A DNA stretch of 64,000 nucleotides from Actinomycetota bacterium (GCA_947445525.1 CANFDS010000005.1:1-64000), one strand, 5' to 3'. Positions 45,467 through 55,173 are shown, numbered from the stretch's first letter. Made by a program: numbers and translations. The notes: generated from the sequence alone by a model not told the origin.

Positions 45467-47275
45467 GTGCCAGCACTCGTCGACACCACGATCCGCCTGC
45501 TCGGACAGGAGCCGCTCGCCGGCTCGGTGCCGGCGTCGGCGACGCTGCGGCTCGCCGAGCTCCTCGACGGCGCGGGCTTCGCGTACCTCGAGGTGTCGGG
45601 CGGCGGCTGCTTCGACACAGCCGTCCGGCGCGGCGTCGAGAGCCCGTGGGAGCGCATCCGCGCGATCAAGCAGCGCACGAAGACACCGCTGGCGATCGCG
45701 GTGCGCGGCCGGTTCCTCGTCGGCGTGCGCCCCGTCGGCGGCGACCTCGCCCGGCGCTTCGTCGCCTGCGCCGCCGAGAGCGGCATCGACGTCTTCCGGC
45801 TGCACGACCCCCTCAACGACGTCTCCAACCTCGTCGAGGCCGCCGCTGCCATCACCGCCGCCGGGCGGGAGTTCGCCGCCGGCCTCGTCTACAGCCCCGG
45901 CCCCGGCGGCGAGCTGGAGGCGCTCGCCGGACGCGCCGCCGCCCTGCGCGACCTGGGCGCAACCCGCATCCTCGTGCACGACCCGTCCGGCTCGCTGCGG
46001 CCCGGCCGCACCCGCGAGCTCGTCGTGGGCCTGCGCGAGGCGTCGGGCCTGCCGATCGGCCTCTACTGCCAGGGTGCCGCCGGCAACGCGCTGGCGACGG
46101 CGCTGGAGGGCGCCCGCGCCGGCGCCGACCTGCTCGCGTGCACGATCTACCCCCTCGCTGTTGCCCTCTACCGGCCCGCCGGCGAGGCGCTCTCCGAGGC
46201 GCTCGACGGGCTCGGCCTCGGCTCCGGCATCGACGGGGAGCGGCTGTGGCAGGCGGCCGAGCTGGTCGGTGGCCACCTCGGCGCGCTGCCCGTGGCCCCG
46301 CTCGCTCCGTCCGTGGCCACGCAGGCGGCCCGCCGCCAGCTTCCGCCTGGCCTGATCGCCGCCCTCGATCAGCACCTCCAGGCCTTCGGCGCGGCCGACC
46401 GGCTCGACGAGGTGCTCGACGAGCTCGCCCGCGTGCGCGAGGAGGCCGGCCGGCCGCCGCTCGCATCGCCGATCGGTCAGATCCTCGGCTCGCAGGCCCT
46501 GCTCCATGTGCTGACGGCCCGCCGCTACGGCACCGTCGTCGACCAGCTGCGCGAGCTGCTCGAAGGCCAGTACGGCACCGCACCCGGCGAGGTCGACGAC
46601 ACCGTCGTGCGCGCGATCCGGCTCACCTACGGCGAGCTGGCGCCGCGGGTGGCACTCGACATCGAGCAGGTGCGTGCCGACGCCGACGGCCTCGCAGCCG
46701 CCGAGGAGGACCTGCTGCTGCTCGCGCTGTTCGGCGTGGACGCGCGGGCGCTGCTCGAGGCGATGCGCGAGCGCGGCAACGAGACGCTCGCCGCTGCCGG
46801 CGTCGATCAGGATCGTGCCGAGCGTATCCGCGAGATCGTCCGTATCGTCCAGGAGTCCGGCGTCGCCGAGGTGACGATCGAGGAGGGCGACCTGAAGGTG
46901 TCGGTGCGGCGCACCGACGACCGGCCGGCTGCTGCCGTGGCTGCCGCTCAGCTGTCACCGCTGGCCGACCTCGACGTGCCCGCCACCGGCAGCGTGGGCG
47001 CCACCTCGCGGCCTGGCATGCACCGCGTCGAGTCGCCGATGGTGGGCACCTTCTACCGCGCGTCGTCGCCGGCGGCACCGTCGTTCGCCGAGCTCGGCAC
47101 TGCTGTCGAGGCGGGCCAGACGCTCTGCATCCTCGAGGCGATGAAGCTGATGAACGAGGTCAAGTCCGAGATCGACGGCATCGTCCGGGTGATCCACGTC
47201 GGCAACGGCGACCCCGTCGAGTTCGGGCAGCTCCTCTTCGAGCTCGAACCGGTCGGCGGACCGCCGACGCTCTGA
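45467..47275 (+). CDS. Degenerate OadA/PycB-like carboxyltransferase domain fused to biotin carboxyl carrier protein
   Basis: N-terminal VDTTIRLLGQEPL...DVFRLHDPLNDVSNLVEA...HDPSGSLRP; C-terminal AccB-like MVGTFYRASSPAAPSFAELGTAVEAGQTLCILEAMKLMNEVKSEIDG. Confidence 0.88.
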   Translation: MPALVDTTIRLLGQEPLAGSVPASATLRLAELLDGAGFAYLEVSGGGCFDTAVRRGVESPWERIRAIKQRTKTPLAIAVRGRFLVGVRPVGGDLARRFVACAAESGIDVFRLHDPLNDVSNLVEAAAAITAAGREFAAGLVYSPGPGGELEALAGRAAALRDLGATRILVHDPSGSLRPGRTRELVVGLREASGLPIGLYCQGAAGNALATALEGARAGADLLACTIYPLAVALYRPAGEALSEALDGLGLGSGIDGERLWQAAELVGGHLGALPVAPLAPSVATQAARRQLPPGLIAALDQHLQAFGAADRLDEVLDELARVREEAGRPPLASPIGQILGSQALLHVLTARRYGTVVDQLRELLEGQYGTAPGEVDDTVVRAIRLTYGELAPRVALDIEQVRADADGLAAAEEDLLLLALFGVDARALLEAMRERGNETLAAAGVDQDRAERIREIVRIVQESGVAEVTIEEGDLKVSVRRTDDRPAAAVAAAQLSPLADLDVPATGSVGATSRPGMHRVESPMVGTFYRASSPAAPSFAELGTAVEAGQTLCILEAMKLMNEVKSEIDGIVRVIHVGNGDPVEFGQLLFELEPVGGPPTL

Positions 47276-47280
47276 CGGCC

Positions 47281-48660
47281 GTGTTCAAGCGCGTGCTCAT
47301 CGCCAATCGTGGCGAGGTCGCGGTGCGTGTCATTCGTGCGCTCCACGAGCTCGACATCGAGGCCGTCGCGGTCTACTCGACCGCCGACGCCGACTCGCTC
47401 CACGTGAAGATGGCCGATCGCGCGGTCAAGATCGGCCCGCCCGCGGCCAACGCCAGCTACCTCAACATGGCGTCGATCATCGGCGCTGCGCAGATCACCG
47501 GCGCCGAGGCGATCCACCCGGGCTGGGGCTTCCTCTCCGAGAACGCCGACTTCGTGCGTGCCTGCGCGGACAACGACATCGTCTTCATCGGCCCGACCCC
47601 GGAGGCGATGGAGCGCATGGGCGACAAGGCGCAGGCCAAGGCCGAGATGCGTGCTGCCGGCGTTCCCCTCGTGCCGGGCACGGAGGGCACCGCGACGCTC
47701 GCCCAGGCACGCGCCGCAGCCTCGGAGTTCGGCTATCCGGTGCTGCTGAAAGCCCGCTCCGGCGGCGGCGGCCGCGGCATGCGGCTGGTGCTGGGGCCCG
47801 ACCAGCTGGAGGCGGCCTACGCGGCGGCTGCAAACGAGGCGGAGGCCGCTTTCGGCGACGGCGGCCTCTACCTGGAGAAGGCGCTCGTCCCGGCTCGCCA
47901 CGTCGAGATCCAGGTGATTTGCGACAGCCACGGCAACGTGCTCACCCTCGGCGAGCGGGAGTGCTCGATCCAGCGTCGCCATCAGAAGCTGATCGAGGAG
48001 TCGCCGTCGGCCGCGCTGACGCCCGAGCGCCGCGAGGAGATGGAGGCCGCCGCCGAGCGCGCCTGCCGCGCGATCGGCTACGAGAACGCCGGCACCTTCG
48101 AGTTCCTGCTCGGGCCCGAGGGCAACTTCTACTTCATCGAGCTGAACTGCCGCCTGCAGGTCGAGCATCCGGTCAGCGAGCTATGCACGCGCGTCGACAT
48201 CGTGCGCGAGCAGCTGCGCGTCGCCGCGGGCGAGCGGCTGCTGCAGTCGGGCCGGGCCCCGCGCGCCGGCCACGCCATCGAGGTGCGCATCAACGCCGAG
48301 GATCCGTCGCGCGGGTTCCTGCCGGCGCCGGGCCGGATCTCGCTCTTCCAGCCGCCGCTCGGGCCGGGCATCCGCATCGACAGCCATGTCCAGACGGGCT
48401 CCGTGGTGCCGCCCTACTACGACTCGCTGATCGCCAAGCTGATCGTGTGGGACGCCGACCGGCCCGCCGCGATCGCTCGCACCCTGCGGGCGCTCGACGA
48501 GCTCGTGATCGAGGGCGTGCCAACCACCGCCGCGGTCGCCGCCGACGTGCTGCGCAGTGACGACTTCGGCTCGGGCAACTACTCGACGAGCTTTCTCGAG
48601 CTGAACGAGGCGAAGCTGCCCTCGCTGCGCACGGCCGCCGCCGTGACTGGGCCGGCATGA
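47281..48660 (+). CDS. accC: Biotin carboxylase
   Basis: FKRVLIANRGEVAVRVIRALHELDIEAVAVYSTADADSLHVKMAD...GGGGRGMRLV...ECSIQRRHQKLIEESPS...YFIELNCRLQVEHPVSEL. Confidence 0.97.
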   Translation: MFKRVLIANRGEVAVRVIRALHELDIEAVAVYSTADADSLHVKMADRAVKIGPPAANASYLNMASIIGAAQITGAEAIHPGWGFLSENADFVRACADNDIVFIGPTPEAMERMGDKAQAKAEMRAAGVPLVPGTEGTATLAQARAAASEFGYPVLLKARSGGGGRGMRLVLGPDQLEAAYAAAANEAEAAFGDGGLYLEKALVPARHVEIQVICDSHGNVLTLGERECSIQRRHQKLIEESPSAALTPERREEMEAAAERACRAIGYENAGTFEFLLGPEGNFYFIELNCRLQVEHPVSELCTRVDIVREQLRVAAGERLLQSGRAPRAGHAIEVRINAEDPSRGFLPAPGRISLFQPPLGPGIRIDSHVQTGSVVPPYYDSLIAKLIVWDADRPAAIARTLRALDELVIEGVPTTAAVAADVLRSDDFGSGNYSTSFLELNEAKLPSLRTAAAVTGPA

Positions 48661-49043
48661 GCCTCAGCCGTCGCCAGGCGCGCCGGCAGGCGCTCGTCCT
48701 GCTGTACCAGTGGGATCTCACCGGACAGGACTTCGGCGTGCTCTACGACGGCGAGCTCGACGCGTTCGCGCTCGGGCTCGCCGAGGCGGTGCGGGAGCAT
48801 GCGCCTGCGCTCGACGAGCGCATCACCGCCGCCGCCGAGGGCTGGACGGCCGACAGGCTCGGTACCCTCGAACGCAACGTGCTGCGCATCGCCATCCTCG
48901 AGCTCGAAAGCGGAGTTGTGCCCGCGGAGATCGCCATCAACGAGGCGGTCGTGCTGGCCAAGCGCTACGCCTCCGACACGGCGGGCCGCCTCGTCAACGG
49001 CATTCTCGGCCGGGTCGGCCGCGAGCTGAAGGGCAGCCGGTGA
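48657..49043 (+). CDS. nusB: Transcription antitermination factor NusB
   Basis: LSRRQARRQALVLLYQWDLTG...LERNVLRIAILELESGVVPAEIAINEAVVLAKRYASDTAGRLVNGILGRV. Confidence 0.95.
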   Translation: MSLSRRQARRQALVLLYQWDLTGQDFGVLYDGELDAFALGLAEAVREHAPALDERITAAAEGWTADRLGTLERNVLRIAILELESGVVPAEIAINEAVVLAKRYASDTAGRLVNGILGRVGRELKGSR

Positions 49044-49231
49044 CCGCCGACGAAAGCCTCGACCGCGCCGAGGCGCAGGTCGGCCGCATCGAGTCGCTGC
49101 GGGAGCAGCTCGAGCGCACCGACGACGCCGAGCAGGCGGTCGAGATCCTCGGCCAGATCTCCCAGCTCGCCAAGGACATCGAGGCCGAGCTGCAGCGCGC
49201 GAAGCGGGATGCGGATGCGCGCCCCCGATGA
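49040..49231 (+). CDS. Small coiled-coil protein (possibly XseB-like)
   Basis: TADESLDRAEAQVGRIESLREQLERTDDAEQAVEILGQISQLAKDIEAELQRAKRD; operon position. Confidence 0.5.
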   Translation: MTADESLDRAEAQVGRIESLREQLERTDDAEQAVEILGQISQLAKDIEAELQRAKRDADARPR

Positions 49232-49985
49232 CCTGCGGGCGCTCGTCGAGGAGCGCCTGGCCACGCTGTCGCTGCTGCCCGAGCTGCACGGGCAGGCCGA
49301 CTCCGTCCGCTACGCGCTGACCGGCGGCGGTAAGCGCGTCCGCCCGGTGATCTGCCTGGCGACCGGCGAGGCCGCCGGCGCCTCCGTCGAGACCGTCATG
49401 CCGGCCGCCCTGGGCCTCGAGCTGATTCACGCCTTCTCGCTCGTCCACGACGACCTGCCGTCGCTCGACAACGACGAGGAGCGTCGCGGGCAGCCGTCCA
49501 CCTGGGCCAAGTACGGCGAGGCGGTCGCGGTGCTCGCCGGCGACGCCCTCTTCGGCGAGGCGCTCCGACTGGCGCTCTCGTACCCGACACCGCACGTGGC
49601 GCGCGAGCTCACCGACGCGACGCTCGGCATGATCGGCGGCCAGTACCTCGACATCACCGCCACCCAGCCCGACATGGCGACGCTGCACCGCCTCAAGACC
49701 GGGTGCCTGTTCGGCGCCTCGGTCGGTATGGCGCTCTGGGCAGCCGGGGTGCCGGAGGCCGAGCAGGGCCCGTGGCGCGGCTTCGGCGCCGAGCTCGGAC
49801 TGCTGTTCCAGGTCGTCGACGACATCCTCGATGGCGACGGCTACGTCCTCACCGACGGGCTCGACGGCGCCCGCGGCATCGCCGACGAGTCGGCCGACCG
49901 CGCGCAGGCTGCGCTCGCACAGGTCACCGCCGACACCTCGGTGCTAGCCGGCATCGTCGAGAGCCTGCGCTCCCGCACGATCTAG
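49209..49985 (+). CDS. Polyprenyl (farnesyl/geranyl) diphosphate synthase
   Basis: GGGKRVRPVICLATGEAAG...ELIHAFSLVHDDLPSLDNDEERRGQPSTWAKYGEAVAVLAGDALF...VVDDILD. Confidence 0.95.
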   Translation: MRMRAPDDLRALVEERLATLSLLPELHGQADSVRYALTGGGKRVRPVICLATGEAAGASVETVMPAALGLELIHAFSLVHDDLPSLDNDEERRGQPSTWAKYGEAVAVLAGDALFGEALRLALSYPTPHVARELTDATLGMIGGQYLDITATQPDMATLHRLKTGCLFGASVGMALWAAGVPEAEQGPWRGFGAELGLLFQVVDDILDGDGYVLTDGLDGARGIADESADRAQAALAQVTADTSVLAGIVESLRSRTI

Positions 49986-50073
49986 GAGCAGCACGGCTCG
50001 TGAGAGCCAGGGCGGGCGAGTCCGCGGCGGCAGCGGCGGCTCGCGCAGCGCCCACTGTGAGACGGTGCCCGCC

Positions 50074-51153
50074 ATGACCGACCTCGACGATCTCATCAGC
50101 GTCCTCGACTTCGAGCGGCGCGCCGAGCAGCTGCTGCCGCCCGGCGTGCACGGGTACTACGCGGGCGGCGCCGGCGACGAGGTGACGCTCGCCGAGAACC
50201 GCGCCGCCTTCCGGCGCTGGCAGTTCCGGCCGCGAATGCTCGTCGATGTGAGCGGCTGTACGACGCGCACCACCGTCCTGGGCGAGGAGGTTGCCCTGCC
50301 GGTGCTGGTCGCGCCGTTCGCGGTTCCCGGGCTCGGCCACCCGGACGGCGTCCGCGGGATCGCCCGGGCGGCAGCCGGGGCCGGCACCCTGCACTGCGTC
50401 TCCTCGCTGGCCGACGCCTCGCCCGCGCAGGTCGCAGCAGCGGCACCCGGCGGCCGCTTCTGGTTCCAGGTGTACTGGTACCGTCGCGACACCGGCATCA
50501 CCAGGGCGGCCTTCCAGCTTGCCGCCGAGGCGGGCTTCAAGGCGATCGTGCTGACAGTCGACGCGCCCCGCGTCTCGCGGCGTGAGCGTGACCTCCGCAA
50601 TCGCTGGGCGCCGCCCGCCGACATGATCGTGCCGAGCCTGTTCGAGGCGACCGGCGGCAAGCTCGGCCGGCAGGCCGACTTCTTCGCACTGCTGTCGGAC
50701 GCGATGACCTGGCGCGACCTCGACGACATCGTCTCGTGGTCGCCGCTGCCGGTGATCGTGAAGGGCGTGCTCACCGCGGAGGACGCGAGGCTCGCAGTGG
50801 AGCATGGCGTGGGGGCGATCGTCGTGTCGAACCACGGCGGGCGCCAGCTGGACGAGGTGGCTGCGAGCATCGACGCGCTGCCGGAGGTGGTCGAGGCGGT
50901 CGACGGGCAGGTCGAGGTGCTGCTCGACGGCGGTGTGCGCCGCGGCTCCGATGTCGTCAAGGCGCTGGCGCTGGGCGCGCGGGCTGTGCTCATCGGTCGA
51001 CCTGCCCTGTGGGGTCTGGCCTGCGGCGGCGAGGCCGGGGTGGAGCGCGTGCTGCAGACGCTGCAGACCGAGGTCGAGATCTGCCTGGCCCTGCTCGGCG
51101 TGACCGCCCCCTCGGAGGTTGGCCAGCAGCACCTCCAGCGAGCGCAGGGGTAG
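50074..51153 (+). CDS. FMN-dependent alpha-hydroxy-acid dehydrogenase/oxidase
   Basis: YYAGGAGDEVTLAENRAAFRRWQFRPRMLVDVS...VKGVLTAEDARLAVEHGVGAIVVSNHGGRQLDEVAASIDALPEV...LLDGGVRRGSDVVKALALGARAVLIGRP. Confidence 0.93.
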   Translation: MTDLDDLISVLDFERRAEQLLPPGVHGYYAGGAGDEVTLAENRAAFRRWQFRPRMLVDVSGCTTRTTVLGEEVALPVLVAPFAVPGLGHPDGVRGIARAAAGAGTLHCVSSLADASPAQVAAAAPGGRFWFQVYWYRRDTGITRAAFQLAAEAGFKAIVLTVDAPRVSRRERDLRNRWAPPADMIVPSLFEATGGKLGRQADFFALLSDAMTWRDLDDIVSWSPLPVIVKGVLTAEDARLAVEHGVGAIVVSNHGGRQLDEVAASIDALPEVVEAVDGQVEVLLDGGVRRGSDVVKALALGARAVLIGRPALWGLACGGEAGVERVLQTLQTEVEICLALLGVTAPSEVGQQHLQRAQG

Positions 51154-51187
51154 CCGGACGACGAGCGCGCGTCCGTAGAGTGTCGGC

Positions 51188-51877
51188 ATGACCCGTCGCG
51201 TGATCGACCTCAGCCAGCCGCTCTCCAACAGCAGCCAGCTCCATCACTTCTTCCCGACCGTCCAGATCCTCCGCCACAAGCTCCACTCGGACGCGGTCGG
51301 GAACGAGAAATCGTTCGACGCCGAGATCATCATCACGTCGAACCATGCGGCCACCCACGTCGACGCGCTCTCGCACTTCGACCCGCGCCCCGGCGCGCCC
51401 AGGATCGCCGAGATGCCGCTCGACACCTTCTGCGGCACGGCGATCTGCATCGACGTACGCGAGCACCCGGGCGGCTACGAGGTCACCGTGGCCGACACCG
51501 AGCGCGCGCTCGCAGCCAGCGGGCAGGAGCTGCGCGAGGGCGACATCCTGCTCTTCTGCACCGACCACTGGAACCGCACCCAGGGAACGCCGGCGTTCCT
51601 CGACGGCTTCTCGGGTATCGCCGCTGAGGTCGTGCACTGGATGGCCGACCGCAAGGTGAAGATCTTCGGCGTCGAGACCATCAGCCCCGACCTCGTCTAC
51701 CAGACCGGCGCGTACGCCAACCACCGCGCCTGTGCCGAGCGCGGACTGACGCACTTCGAGAACCTCAACAACCTGAGGGACGTCGTCAACCGCCGCTTCG
51801 ACTTCTACGGCTTCCCGCTGCGGCTCGAGCCGGCAGCGGGCTCGCCGATCCGCGCCGTCGGCATCTTCGAGGAGTAG
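51188..51877 (+). CDS. Cyclase family protein (kynurenine-formamidase-like)
   Basis: RRVIDLSQPLSNSSQLHHFFPTV...SNHAATHVDALSHFDPRPGA...FCTDHWNRTQGTPAFLDGFSG. Confidence 0.88.
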   Translation: MTRRVIDLSQPLSNSSQLHHFFPTVQILRHKLHSDAVGNEKSFDAEIIITSNHAATHVDALSHFDPRPGAPRIAEMPLDTFCGTAICIDVREHPGGYEVTVADTERALAASGQELREGDILLFCTDHWNRTQGTPAFLDGFSGIAAEVVHWMADRKVKIFGVETISPDLVYQTGAYANHRACAERGLTHFENLNNLRDVVNRRFDFYGFPLRLEPAAGSPIRAVGIFEE

Positions 51878-51886
51878 CGGGCGGCG

Positions 51887-52651
51887 GTGGCCAGGAAGCG
51901 CCTCGATGTGCTGATGGTCGAGCGCGGGCTCGCCGAGAGCCGGGCGCAGGCGCAGGCGCTCGTTCTGGCGGGACTCGTGCAGGGACGCTCGAAGGCGGGC
52001 GACCAGCTGGCCGAGGACGCCGAGATCGTCGTCGAGCGCCCGCCGCGCTTCGTGTCGCGAGGTGGCGACAAGCTCGCGAACGCGCTCGCGGCGTTTGCGG
52101 TCGACCCGGCGGGACGTGACTGTCTCGATGTCGGCGCATCCACTGGCGGCTTCAGCGACTGCCTGTTGCAGGGCGGCGCGGCGAGGGTAATAGCACTCGA
52201 TGTCGGGCACGGGCAGCTGCACCCGCGCGTCCGCAACGACGGGCGCGTCACCGTGTTCGAGCGAACGAACTCGCGCGCGCTCGCCGAGCTGCCGTTCGCG
52301 CCGTCGCTTGTCGTCTGCGATGTGTCGTTCATCTCGGTGACGATCGCGCTACCGCCGGCGCTGCGCCTGGCGGCGCCCGGCTGGGAAGCCGTGGTGCTCG
52401 TCAAGCCACAGTTCGAGGCCGGGCGGGCCGACGCGCCGAAGGGGGTCGTGCGCGACGACGAGGTACGCCGCCGGGTCGTGCGTGCCGTTGCCGAGGCGGC
52501 CGTCGGCTGGGACGCCGTGACCGTCGGGGCCGTAGACTCCGGCGTGCCCGGCCCGAAGGGCAACCGGGAGCTCTTCCTCCATCTGCGCCACGAACCGGGA
52601 GCGACGATCGCCGATGACCTCGACCGCTGGATCGATGCCGCCATCGGGTGA
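51887..52651 (+). CDS. tlyA: TlyA family rRNA methyltransferase/hemolysin
   Basis: KRLDVLMVERGLAESRAQAQALVLAGLV...RFVSRGGDKLANALAAFAVDPAGRDCLDVGASTGGFSDCLLQGGAARVIALDVGHGQL. Confidence 0.95.
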   Translation: MARKRLDVLMVERGLAESRAQAQALVLAGLVQGRSKAGDQLAEDAEIVVERPPRFVSRGGDKLANALAAFAVDPAGRDCLDVGASTGGFSDCLLQGGAARVIALDVGHGQLHPRVRNDGRVTVFERTNSRALAELPFAPSLVVCDVSFISVTIALPPALRLAAPGWEAVVLVKPQFEAGRADAPKGVVRDDEVRRRVVRAVAEAAVGWDAVTVGAVDSGVPGPKGNRELFLHLRHEPGATIADDLDRWIDAAIG

Positions 52652-53471
52652 GCGCGTCCGCCGCGCCGCCGTCGTCACGCACGGCCGCGTGGAGGCTGTC
52701 GGCGACGCGATCCCGCGGCTGCAGCGCCTGGCCGGGCGGGCCGGTGTGGAGCTCGCGTTCGGCGGGGAGGAGGCGGCGCGGCACGGCGTCCCGGAAGCGC
52801 CCCGGCCGGACGAGGTGGACATCGCCGTTGTACTGGGCGGTGACGGCACGATGCTACGGGCGCTGCACCGCTTCCTGGGCAGCGGCGTCCCCGTGGTCGG
52901 CGTCAACTACGGGCGGGTCGGCTTTCTCGCCTCGATGCCGCCGGACGAGCTGGAGACGGGCCTTGCGCAGGCCTTCAGAGGAGAGCTGGAGGCGATCGAG
53001 CTCTCGACGCTGGAGCTAGAGCTGGATGGGCGCAGCCACGTCGCGGTCAACGACGTCGTCGTCGCGAGCGCCGTCCCCGGGCGCATGGTCGAGCTGGGCT
53101 GGGCGCTCGCGGGCGAGCGTCTGGGCGTGCAGCCGTGCGACGGCCTGATCTGCGCCACCCCGACGGGCTCGACCGCCTACAACCTCTCGAACGGCGGGCC
53201 GGTGCTGGTGTGGGGCCTCGACGCGATGGCGATCAGCTTCGTCGCGCCGCACTCGCTCACGGCACGGCCGCTCGTCGTGCCGCGCAGCCGGCCGCTGGAG
53301 GTGGAGAACGCTACCGACGACGTTGCGACGACGGTGATCGTGGACGGCCACGCCGTCGGCGTCCTGCGCCCCGGCGAGCGCACCGAGATCCGACTCGGCC
53401 CACAGCGGGCGTTGATCGGCTCGGTGCCGGGCGCGACGTTCTTCCGTCGCTACCGCGACGCGTTCGGCTAG
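52635..53471 (+). CDS. nadK: NAD kinase
   Basis: VDIAVVLGGDGTMLRALHRF...GVNYGRVGFLASMPPDE...LICATPTGSTAYNLSNGGPVL. Confidence 0.95.
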   Translation: MPPSGERVRRAAVVTHGRVEAVGDAIPRLQRLAGRAGVELAFGGEEAARHGVPEAPRPDEVDIAVVLGGDGTMLRALHRFLGSGVPVVGVNYGRVGFLASMPPDELETGLAQAFRGELEAIELSTLELELDGRSHVAVNDVVVASAVPGRMVELGWALAGERLGVQPCDGLICATPTGSTAYNLSNGGPVLVWGLDAMAISFVAPHSLTARPLVVPRSRPLEVENATDDVATTVIVDGHAVGVLRPGERTEIRLGPQRALIGSVPGATFFRRYRDAFG

Positions 53472-53544
53472 CGAGGCCGCCTGGCGGGACGCGTCGGCAA
53501 CGGCGGGTAGTCGCGATCGGCGGCACGGCGTACCATGCCCGTCA

Positions 53545-55173
53545 GTGCTGCGCCGCCTCCACATCCAGAACCTCGTCCTCATCCGCGACGCCGACATCGT
53601 CTTTGCGCCGGGCATGACGGCGATCACCGGCGAGACCGGGGCCGGCAAGACGATTCTGGCGCAGGCCATCGGCCTGCTGCTGGGGGCCCCGGGGGACGCC
53701 CGCCTCGTCGGGCCCGGCGCAGCCGAGGCCTACGTCGAGGCCGAGCTCGACGCCCCCGACTGGCTGTTCGACGACGAGGAGCTGGAGTCCCTCGCCGATC
53801 TGAGGCCCGACGGCGAGGACGGCCTCGTCGTGGCTCGCCGCGTGTTCGCCGACGGCCGCACCAGGGCATACGCCTGGGGCCGCAGCGCCGCCCGCGACGA
53901 CGTCGCCGGCGCGGTCGAGCGGCTGATCGCGATGTCCGGCCAGTTCGAGCAGCGCCGGCTGGCCCGGCCGGCCTACCAGCTGGCCGTACTGGACGCGTTC
54001 TGCGGGCCGGAGCAGCTACGGCGGCGCTCCGAGGCGCGCCGGGCCTGGCGTGCCCTCCAGGCGGCGCGCCGGCTGGCGGAGGAGATCTCACGCGACGCCG
54101 GCCGGGCGCGCGAGCACCTCGAGGAGCTGCAGGCGCTGGTCGCTGCCACGGACGGTCTCGCCGTCGCCGCCGAAGCGGCGCTGCGCGCCGAGCGCGAGCG
54201 GCTGCGCCACCTCACCGAGCTCGTCGCCGCCGCGGCCGCGGCCGTCGAGGCGCTCGCCCCCGACGACGGCGACGGCGCCACCGGCCTCGTCGGCACCGCG
54301 GCCAGGGCGCTCGCCCCGGTCGAGCGGCTCGCGCCCGAGCTTGCCACCGCGGGCGACGTGCTGCGCGACGTCGACGTCCGCCTCGGCGAGCTCGCCGGCG
54401 ACCTGCGGTCGTTTCTCGTCGAGCTCGACGCCGAGCCGGGCCGGCTCGACCAGATTGAGGAGGAGCTCGGGCGCTACGACGACGCGCGCCGCCGCTTCCG
54501 GGCGGCGACCACCGACGAGCTGCTCGAGCGCGCGGCGGCGGCCGGTGCGGAGCTGGCCGCGCTCGGTGAGGGCGCCGATCCGGCAGCCGCCGCCGAGGCC
54601 GCGCTGAGCGCCGCCGCCGCGACAATGGGCAGTCTCGCCGAGGAGCTCGGAGCCGCCCGCCGCGCCGCCGCCGGCCCCTTCGCCGAGGCGGTTTCGGCAG
54701 AGCTGCACGGTGTCGGCATGGGCGACGGGCAGCTGGTCGCGGAGCTGTGCGAGGGCACGCTCGGTGCCACCGGCAGCGACGAGGTCGCCTTCCTCATCCG
54801 GCCGAACGCAGGCCTCCCCTTTGCGCCGGCCGCCGAGACGGCATCGGGCGGCGAGCTCTCTCGCGTGGCTCTTGCCATCGCCGCGGTCGGCGGTGGCGAG
54901 ACGATGGTCTTCGACGAGATCGACGCGGGCATCGGCGGCCGCACCGCCAACCAGGTCGCCGACACGCTGGCGCGCCTCGCCGGCCGTGCCCAGGTGATCA
55001 CGATCACGCATCTTCCGCAGATCGCGAGCCGGGCCGACCTCCACCTACGCGTCGAGAAGATCCCGGGCGACCCGACCCACACCCGCATCGACGCCCTCGC
55101 TGCCGACGAGCGCCGTGAGGAGCTCGAGCGGATGCTCGGCGGGCGCGAGTTCCTCTCCACACTCGACCGGTGA
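53545..55173 (+). CDS. recN: DNA repair protein RecN
   Basis: LRRLHIQNLVLIRDADIVFAPGMTAITGETGAGKTILAQAIGLLLG...ASGGELSRVALAIAAV...VFDEIDAGIGGRTANQVADTLARLA...QVITITHLPQIASRAD. Confidence 0.95.
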   Translation: MLRRLHIQNLVLIRDADIVFAPGMTAITGETGAGKTILAQAIGLLLGAPGDARLVGPGAAEAYVEAELDAPDWLFDDEELESLADLRPDGEDGLVVARRVFADGRTRAYAWGRSAARDDVAGAVERLIAMSGQFEQRRLARPAYQLAVLDAFCGPEQLRRRSEARRAWRALQAARRLAEEISRDAGRAREHLEELQALVAATDGLAVAAEAALRAERERLRHLTELVAAAAAAVEALAPDDGDGATGLVGTAARALAPVERLAPELATAGDVLRDVDVRLGELAGDLRSFLVELDAEPGRLDQIEEELGRYDDARRRFRAATTDELLERAAAAGAELAALGEGADPAAAAEAALSAAAATMGSLAEELGAARRAAAGPFAEAVSAELHGVGMGDGQLVAELCEGTLGATGSDEVAFLIRPNAGLPFAPAAETASGGELSRVALAIAAVGGGETMVFDEIDAGIGGRTANQVADTLARLAGRAQVITITHLPQIASRADLHLRVEKIPGDPTHTRIDALAADERREELERMLGGREFLSTLDR

